Source: Pseudanabaenales cyanobacterium
Lineage (GTDB): Bacteria; Cyanobacteriota; Cyanobacteriia; Phormidesmidales; Phormidesmidaceae
Reading direction: 5' to 3'
Assembly (NCBI GenBank): GCA_022360135.1
Contig: JAKSDM010000476.1
Location: 1 to 8,282 of the forward strand
DNA length: 8,282 nt
The notes beneath the pieces are model-generated. The model saw only the letters and a program-made list of their open reading frames with translations, was not told the DNA's origin and searched no databases. Shown piece after piece: positions 5,601-8,282 of the stretch. The translations under genes and the position numbers were made by a program. Position 1 is the first letter of the stretch, and each line of letters starts with the position of its first letter.

Positions 5601-7914
5601 CGACTATCCGGCGCTGCCAGATCCGCTGCAGGTAAACCTTGATTTAGCAAAATCCTATGTCGCCCCTAGCACAGAGCTGGAAAAGTTACTCGCTGACATG
5701 TGGCAAGAAATTCTTGGGGTCGAGCGGATCGGCGTTTATGACAATTTCTTTGAGCTAGGCGGTGACTCCCTAAAGGGAGCAATTTTCATCAACCAGCTTC
5801 AGGAAAGGTTGAATGACTTGGTTTATGTTGTCGCCCTGTTTGATGCGCCTACTGTTGCTGGGTTAGCCGCCTACCTCAAAGAAAAGTGTCCCGAGGCGGT
5901 TGCTCAATGGCTTGGAGAGACTGATGAACTGGACAATCGGCTCCAGAAAGCGGAGGCTTACGCTGACATCGATCAACAAATTGATCAGGCAAAAATTACC
6001 CAGATACGACAACTGATAGAACCTCTTTCATCGTTAAAGCAAGCAGATGACATAGCGGCGTCGAAAAATCCATCAGCTATCTTTATCTTGTCACCGCCAC
6101 GCTCGGGTTCAACACTACTGCGGGTGATGCTGGCAGGTAATCCCCGTTTATTCGCCCCGCCAGAGCTGGAATTGCTATCTTTTAACACGCTTGAAGAGAG
6201 GCGAGCCGCCTTCTCTAACCGATATAGCTTCTGGCTGGAGGGAACAATCCGAACCTTGATGCGGATTAAGGGTTGGGACGCAGAACAAGCTAGGGAATTC
6301 ATGGCGGATTGTGAGCAACAGCAGCTAACGGTAAAACGATTTTACCGATGGATCCAGACAGAGATTAGGGAGAAAATTCTGGTTGATAAGACACCTTCCT
6401 ACACGCTAGATCTAGAAATCCTAAAACGAGCGGAAACAGATTTTGATCAGCCACTCTATATTCATCTAATTCGGCATCCCTGTGGCGCGATTCGCTCCTT
6501 CGAAGAAGCCAAATTAGAACAGGTATTCTTCAGATATGCCCATTCCTTCTCTAGGCGAGAGTTGGCCGAGCTAATTTGGCTGATTAGTCATCAAAATATT
6601 CGAAATTTCTTGGAAGAGATTCCCAAAGAGCGTCAATACCTCATCAAATTCGAAGATTTGCTAATTAAACCTGAGAGTTCTTTGAAGGAAGTGTGTCAAT
6701 TTGTTGGCTGTGAATTTCATCCGGACATGCTGAAAATCCACGAGAATCGCCGCGATCGCATGACGGATGGAATCCACGCCCTCTCAAAAATGCTTGGAGA
6801 CGTTAAATTCCATAGCCATAAGCGGATTGATCCAAAGGTTGCTCGAAATTGGGAAAAACACTTTCCCCATGATTGTCTTGGAGACATCACCAAGGAGGTT
6901 GCCAGGTCTTTGGGATACGAGTACTTTTCAAGGTCTGAGCGGCAAAAAATTCAGACCTTACATAGGGCGTTAATGCCGATTACGCCTATTCCTGACAATC
7001 TATATTTAAATGATGCAGAGGCAACGCAGCCAAGTTTCGTAAAACCTCCTTTCTTCTGTGTCCCTGGAGCAGGTGGAAATCCTATCTACTTCTATGCACT
7101 AGCACGATGTCTTGGGTTAGATCAACCATTTTATGGTTTGCAAACACCCAGTTTAGATGGAAAATCGGAGCCCTATGATCAGGTTGAAACGATGGCTGCC
7201 GATTACATTCAAGCGATCCAGACGGTTCAGCCACATGGACCTTACTTTTTAGGCGGTCATTCTACCGGCAGTCGGGTTGCCTTCGAGATGGTTCGACAGC
7301 TTTACAGTCGGGGGCAGGACGTCGCTTTACTCGCGATCATAGACTCCACAGCGCCCATCCCGACTAAGCAGAAAGATAATTTTGATTTTTTGGTAGATGA
7401 TACTGCCTGGCTAGTTTTACTGGCTCAAAATATTGAAAAAATGACCAGCAAAAGTCTAGAGATGTCATACGAAACGCTTCAACCCCTCAGTTGGGATGAG
7501 CAATTAAATCTTTTTAAGACTCAGTTAGAAAGAATTAATCTAAAGTGGCTTTCTCCTGACACTAATACTGCTCAACTACACGGACTTTTACGAACTTTCA
7601 AAGCCAACTGCCAAATCAATCAGTCTTATCAGCCTCCTATAGAAGCCCTGCTAGCGAAAATTATCCTTTTGACGACTAATACGGATTATTCTGAGGAGAG
7701 TGAATCCTCTAAGATACCTCAGGAAATTCTGTCGGATCCAACCAGAGGTTGGAGTCAGTTTTCTACTAAGTCCGTGGACATCTATCAAGTTCCCGGTGAC
7801 CACTATAAGATAACAGAGCCGCCTCATGTTCAGATTCTAGCTGAAAAGCTGAGAGTTGGCCTTGCACAGGCACAGACTAATGATATTGAGGCGTCAGATC
7901 AACCAATGGTGTAA
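2605..7914 (+). CDS. NRPS termination subunit with C-A-PCP-sulfotransferase-thioesterase architecture
   Basis: Complete gene of 1769 residues (numbered from ATG 2605), stop TAA 7912-7914. Domain order: basic N-terminal helix (1-35, possible docking segment); condensation domain (about 50-485) with SFAQARLWFLDQ at 53 and catalytic HHIVSDG at 182-188; adenylation domain (511-1006); PCP (1021-1086) with LGGDSL, Ser1055; a charged helical linker (1087-1156); a PAPS-dependent sulfotransferase (1157-1440); and a type I thioesterase (1481-1760). The C domain looks like the LCL type, matching an upstream module that lacks epimerisation. The protein accepts the peptide from the preceding subunit, adds one aromatic residue, and then sulfonates and/or releases it. 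A single C-A-PCP-TE terminator would be about 280 residues shorter; the extra length is the ST. GGDSL, rather than the GGHSL of the upstream PCP, may reflect a different partner. The last third is more AT-rich than the rest. Domain calls are secure; the chemical outcome is inference. Confidence 0.95.
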   Translation: MSDLLKRLEQFSPEKRELILKKLREQQLAIEAQNRAQKPQIVPVPKAGDLPLSFAQARLWFLDQLEGGSVAYNAPSALRLTGRLHVTALEQAIAEVVRRHEVLRTTFPTVNGNPVQRIADDSSISIPIQDLQALSDPEQSSQAQRLVIEDAQRQFDLDRGPLLRVTLLRLGTESHVLLMNLHHIVSDGWSRSIFIREAAILYEAFSNGKPSSLPELSIQYADFAHWQRQWLTGEVLETQLDYWRQQLAGAPPVLELPTDRPRPPVQTFRGGRETIALNADLTQKLKALSQQSGATLFMTLLAAFAILLARYSGQEDIVLGSAIANRNRVELEPLIGFFVNTLALRTNLQQNPTFQALLTQVRQVTLDAYTHQDLPFEKLVEELQVERTLSHSPLFQVMFVLQNAPRDKYELPGGLSMTTVQAEWSVGKFDLTLNLSETETELRGFLAYNFDLFDVTTIARMVKHFQTLLEGVVVNPQQRVSDLPLMTSTEQRQLLVEWNHAQMDYPDNQCVHQLFEEQAAKTPDAIAVVFADQQLTYQALNRRANQLAHHLQALGVGPEVLVGICAERSINMIIGLLGILKAGGAYTPLDPAYPQARLAHILSDAHISLLITQQTLLERLPEQDGRVVVCLDTDQALFSQQSKVNPVSDAIASNLAYVIYTSGSTGKPKGVMVAHRGLCNLATAQIKAFGVRPDSRVLQFASLGFDASASEIFKTLLAGATLYLAKQADLLPGPTLLHLLREQAITMVTLVPSVLATLPFEELPDLETLIVAGEACSGDLLARWAPGRRCFNAYGPTEVTVCATIMDCSDSRLRHPPPMGRPIANTQVYLLDSHLNPVPVGAAGELYIGGVGLARGYINQPELTAKRFIPNPFANASGIASWMSERLYRTGDLARYRPDGNIEFLGRLDHQVKINGVRVELGEIEAMLDQHPAINTAIVSARHDGSGNQRLIAYVVPEQPQSLTSDALRSYLKEKLPHYMTPSIFVMLDALPLNLNGKVDYPALPDPLQVNLDLAKSYVAPSTELEKLLADMWQEILGVERIGVYDNFFELGGDSLKGAIFINQLQERLNDLVYVVALFDAPTVAGLAAYLKEKCPEAVAQWLGETDELDNRLQKAEAYADIDQQIDQAKITQIRQLIEPLSSLKQADDIAASKNPSAIFILSPPRSGSTLLRVMLAGNPRLFAPPELELLSFNTLEERRAAFSNRYSFWLEGTIRTLMRIKGWDAEQAREFMADCEQQQLTVKRFYRWIQTEIREKILVDKTPSYTLDLEILKRAETDFDQPLYIHLIRHPCGAIRSFEEAKLEQVFFRYAHSFSRRELAELIWLISHQNIRNFLEEIPKERQYLIKFEDLLIKPESSLKEVCQFVGCEFHPDMLKIHENRRDRMTDGIHALSKMLGDVKFHSHKRIDPKVARNWEKHFPHDCLGDITKEVARSLGYEYFSRSERQKIQTLHRALMPITPIPDNLYLNDAEATQPSFVKPPFFCVPGAGGNPIYFYALARCLGLDQPFYGLQTPSLDGKSEPYDQVETMAADYIQAIQTVQPHGPYFLGGHSTGSRVAFEMVRQLYSRGQDVALLAIIDSTAPIPTKQKDNFDFLVDDTAWLVLLAQNIEKMTSKSLEMSYETLQPLSWDEQLNLFKTQLERINLKWLSPDTNTAQLHGLLRTFKANCQINQSYQPPIEALLAKIILLTTNTDYSEESESSKIPQEILSDPTRGWSQFSTKSVDIYQVPGDHYKITEPPHVQILAEKLRVGLAQAQTNDIEASDQPMV
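3568..3575. repeat. HIP1 octamer
   Basis: GCGATCGC, the highly iterated palindrome typical of many cyanobacterial genomes, sits within the C domain of the second NRPS gene. It is one of three copies in the window and supports cyanobacterial origin. Confidence 0.85.
4135..5622 (+). other. Adenylation domain, predicted tyrosine (aromatic) activating
   Basis: Motifs visible: LTYQALN, LKAGGAYTPLDP, YTSGSTGKPKG (residues 660-670 from ATG 2605), FDAS, NAYGPTE, GELYIGGVGLARGY, YRTGDLARY, GNIEFLGRLDHQVKING, and NGKV with Lys998. Pocket residues by alignment to PheA: D706, A707, S710, T749, I770, A772, A793, V801, C802, K998, i.e. DASTIAAVCK. The published Tyr code DASTVAAVCK differs at one position; the Phe code DAWTIAAICK differs at two. 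Tyr is most likely, with Phe or another aromatic residue possible. In the A8 block an Asn replaces the usual Arg (VKING rather than VKIRG), a mild deviation. Confidence 0.72.
4552..4559. repeat. HIP1 octamer, second copy
   Basis: An exact GCGATCGC in the linker just before the A3 motif of the second NRPS gene. Confidence 0.85.
6073..6924 (+). other. Embedded PAPS-dependent sulfotransferase domain (CurM/Ols-like ST)
   Basis: About 284 residues between PCP and TE (1157-1440 from ATG 2605). It opens with a beta-strand and the 5'-phosphosulfate loop SPPRSGST (1163-1170), followed by LLRVMLAGNPRLFAPPELELL. A 3'-phosphate binding stretch HLIRHPCGAIRSF carries Arg1290 and Ser1298, and a KFEDLLIKP segment at 1348-1356 corresponds to the second 3'-phosphate motif of sulfotransferases. 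Other notable blocks are LVDKTPSY and RMTDGIH (1385-1391), the latter offering a conserved-looking His1391. From recall, the LFAPPELELL and DRMTDGIHA blocks resemble the ST of CurM (curacin) and Ols (Synechococcus olefin synthase). It should transfer sulfonate from PAPS to a hydroxyl of the PCP-bound chain; which hydroxyl is unknown. No signature residue of the family is obviously lost. Confidence 0.88.
6752..6759. repeat. HIP1 octamer, third copy
   Basis: An exact GCGATCGC inside the ST-encoding part. Its presence shows that the AT-rich ST-TE segment also has a cyanobacterial history. Confidence 0.85.
7045..7884 (+). other. C-terminal type I thioesterase domain
   Basis: An alpha/beta-hydrolase release domain (residues 1481-1760 from ATG 2605). 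It begins PPFFCVPGAGGNPIYFY (oxyanion region) and continues with DQPFYGLQ and MAADYIQAIQTVQPHGPY. The nucleophile elbow is GGHSTGS with Ser1553. The likely acid is Asp1580 in LLAIIDS, 27 residues after the Ser, the same spacing as Ser80-Asp107 of surfactin TE. The likely base is His1733 in PGDHYKITEPPH. The triad therefore appears complete. GHSTG replaces the commoner GHSFG or GHSLG. The distance from acid to His (153 residues) exceeds that of surfactin TE (100), implying a larger lid. It could hydrolyse or cyclise the chain; the sequence does not tell which. Confidence 0.9.
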
Positions 7915-7992
7915 TCCTCCTGAATGCAAACAGGCCAACATCTAAGTGGTTGCGCAAAATTAATTACACAGTCTATGTACGGTAAAAACAGG

Positions 7993-8079
7993 GTGTCATG
8001 TTGAGTGGAGCGAAGTGGAATCGAAACATCTCAGACTTTAGCGGGAGATTGGGATTCCTCGCCTCTCTCGGAATGACAC
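7993..8079. repeat. 87-bp imperfect inverted-repeat element (REP/MITE-like)
   Basis: The left arm (7993-8022) begins GTGTCATGTTGAG and ends GGAATC. The right arm (8053-8079) begins GATTCC and ends CGGAATGACAC, so the ends are perfect 7-base inverted repeats (GTGTCAT/ATGACAC) and the inner ends match over GGAATC/GATTCC. A second nested pair, ATCTC 8028-8032 with GAGAT 8045-8049, extends the foldback. The GTCATnnnGAGnnnAGCGAAGnnGAATC style resembles short dispersed palindromic repeats found in many bacterial genomes, including cyanobacteria. It is too short to encode a transposase and is probably non-autonomous. Target-site duplication is not evident. Confidence 0.7.
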
Positions 8080-8128
8080 TAGGTATTTGTGAAATTTTCA
8101 ATGCCCAGGCACTTAGCCAGAAGTTTTG

Positions 8129-8151
8129 GAGATCGTCTGAAAGACGATCTC
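8129..8151. terminator. Perfect hairpin, candidate transcription terminator or 3' end stabiliser
   Basis: GAGATCGTCT (8129-8138), a 3-base GAA loop and AGACGATCTC (8142-8151) form a perfect 10-bp stem. No T-run follows on either strand, so it is not a classical intrinsic terminator. Being the strongest hairpin after the NRPS operon, it may still end or protect the transcript. Confidence 0.4.
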
Positions 8152-8188
8152 TGACAACTCATTTCCAAATGAAGAATAGAGGAAGTTT

Positions 8189-8219
8189 TTGCCAGATTTA
8201 TAAATAAGCAAAATCTAAT
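8189..8219 (+). promoter_or_regulatory. Possible promoter for the downstream gene
   Basis: TTGCCA at 8189-8194 (5/6 match to a -35 box) and TCTAAT at 8214-8219 (5/6 match to a -10 box) are separated by 19 bases, longer than the ideal 17. A start near 8226 would leave a very short leader before the ATG at 8238. The surrounding sequence is AT-rich, so a chance match is quite possible. Confidence 0.25.
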
Positions 8220-8237
8220 TTGGAGAGAAGAAGGCAC

Positions 8238-8282
8238 ATGAAAAGAGAACGCACGACAAGAAAAGGTGGTTTACTGCCGAAG
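8238..8282 (+). CDS. Start of an unidentified gene, cut by the window edge
   Basis: ATG at 8238 opens a frame of 15 codons that runs off the end of the window, encoding a strongly basic start (MKRERTTRKGGLLPK). It is preceded by a purine-rich stretch with GGAG at 8222-8225 and AAGAAGG at 8228-8234, giving an acceptable ribosome binding site. It begins 323 bases after the NRPS gene, beyond a hairpin and a repeat element, so it is probably a separate transcription unit. The fragment is too short to assign a family. Confidence 0.4.
   Translation, partial: MKRERTTRKGGLLPK

Larger units (their letters stand above)
7915..8237. other. Intergenic region without a convincing gene
   Basis: 323 bases follow the NRPS stop codon. 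Bases 7915-7992 show nothing recognisable. Then come an inverted-repeat element (7993-8079), a perfect hairpin (8129-8151) and a weak promoter-like pair (8189-8219). The one long open frame here (7998-8207) runs through the inverted repeat and has no ribosome binding site, so it is not called. Confidence 0.7.

Noticed and set aside
5665..5862. Epimerisation domain suggested by the GGDSL carrier core
   Set aside because: No HHxxxDG-bearing epimerisation domain follows; the downstream segment has P-loop and 3'-phosphate motifs of a sulfotransferase instead.
5985..6302. 105-codon minus-strand open frame opposite the linker and ST P-loop
   Set aside because: The opposite strand encodes conserved sulfotransferase motifs, while this product is Ser-rich without any recognisable domain.
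7998..8207. Open reading frame of 69 codons downstream of the NRPS operon
   Set aside because: It starts inside the left arm of the inverted repeat and spans the repeat and the hairpin, has no ribosome binding site, and its product shows no recognisable motif.
7915..8282. CRISPR array, tRNA or riboswitch in the non-coding tail
   Set aside because: No regularly spaced repeats, no cloverleaf with a T-arm and CCA region, and no known riboswitch core was recognised by eye.

Overview
This window looks cyanobacterial. The coding style is that of cyanobacterial non-ribosomal peptide synthetases (NRPSs), three copies of the cyanobacterial octamer GCGATCGC (HIP1) occur, and the recognisable domains read like those of filamentous cyanobacteria. 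The genus cannot be told from the sequence. Almost all of the window (bases 1-7914) is two consecutive same-strand NRPS genes, and the rest is a non-coding tail leading into a next gene.

Bases 1-2531 hold the 3' end of an NRPS gene: the C-terminal half of a condensation (C) domain, an adenylation (A) domain whose pocket reads D-L-T-K-I-G-H-V-G-K (aspartate-like), and a peptidyl carrier protein (PCP). It ends after the PCP with an acidic tail. A 73-base gap carrying a short direct repeat follows. Bases 2605-7914 hold a complete termination protein of 1769 residues in the order C-A-PCP-sulfotransferase (ST)-thioesterase (TE). Its A-domain pocket reads D-A-S-T-I-A-A-V-C-K, an aromatic (most likely tyrosine) code. 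The two proteins should work in series: the upstream PCP hands a peptide ending in Asp to the second protein, which adds Tyr or another aromatic residue, and the chain is then sulfonated and/or released by TE.

The striking element is the PAPS-dependent ST embedded between the last PCP and TE of an NRPS. The known ACP-ST-TE cassettes are in polyketide systems (CurM of curacin A, Ols of Synechococcus), where sulfonation of a beta-hydroxyl drives decarboxylative formation of a terminal alkene. Here the ST resembles that clade, but its partner TE looks like an ordinary NRPS type I TE and the final monomer is probably Tyr. The chemistry could be tyrosine O-sulfation on the carrier, or a decarboxylative or eliminative release giving an enamide-type end. 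The ST-TE part is visibly more AT-rich than the C-A-PCP core, suggesting a grafted cassette.

Bases 7915-8237 contain no convincing gene. They hold an 87-base imperfect inverted-repeat element of a dispersed-repeat type, a perfect 10-bp hairpin, and a weak promoter-like pair in front of a possible new gene starting at 8238 and cut by the window edge.
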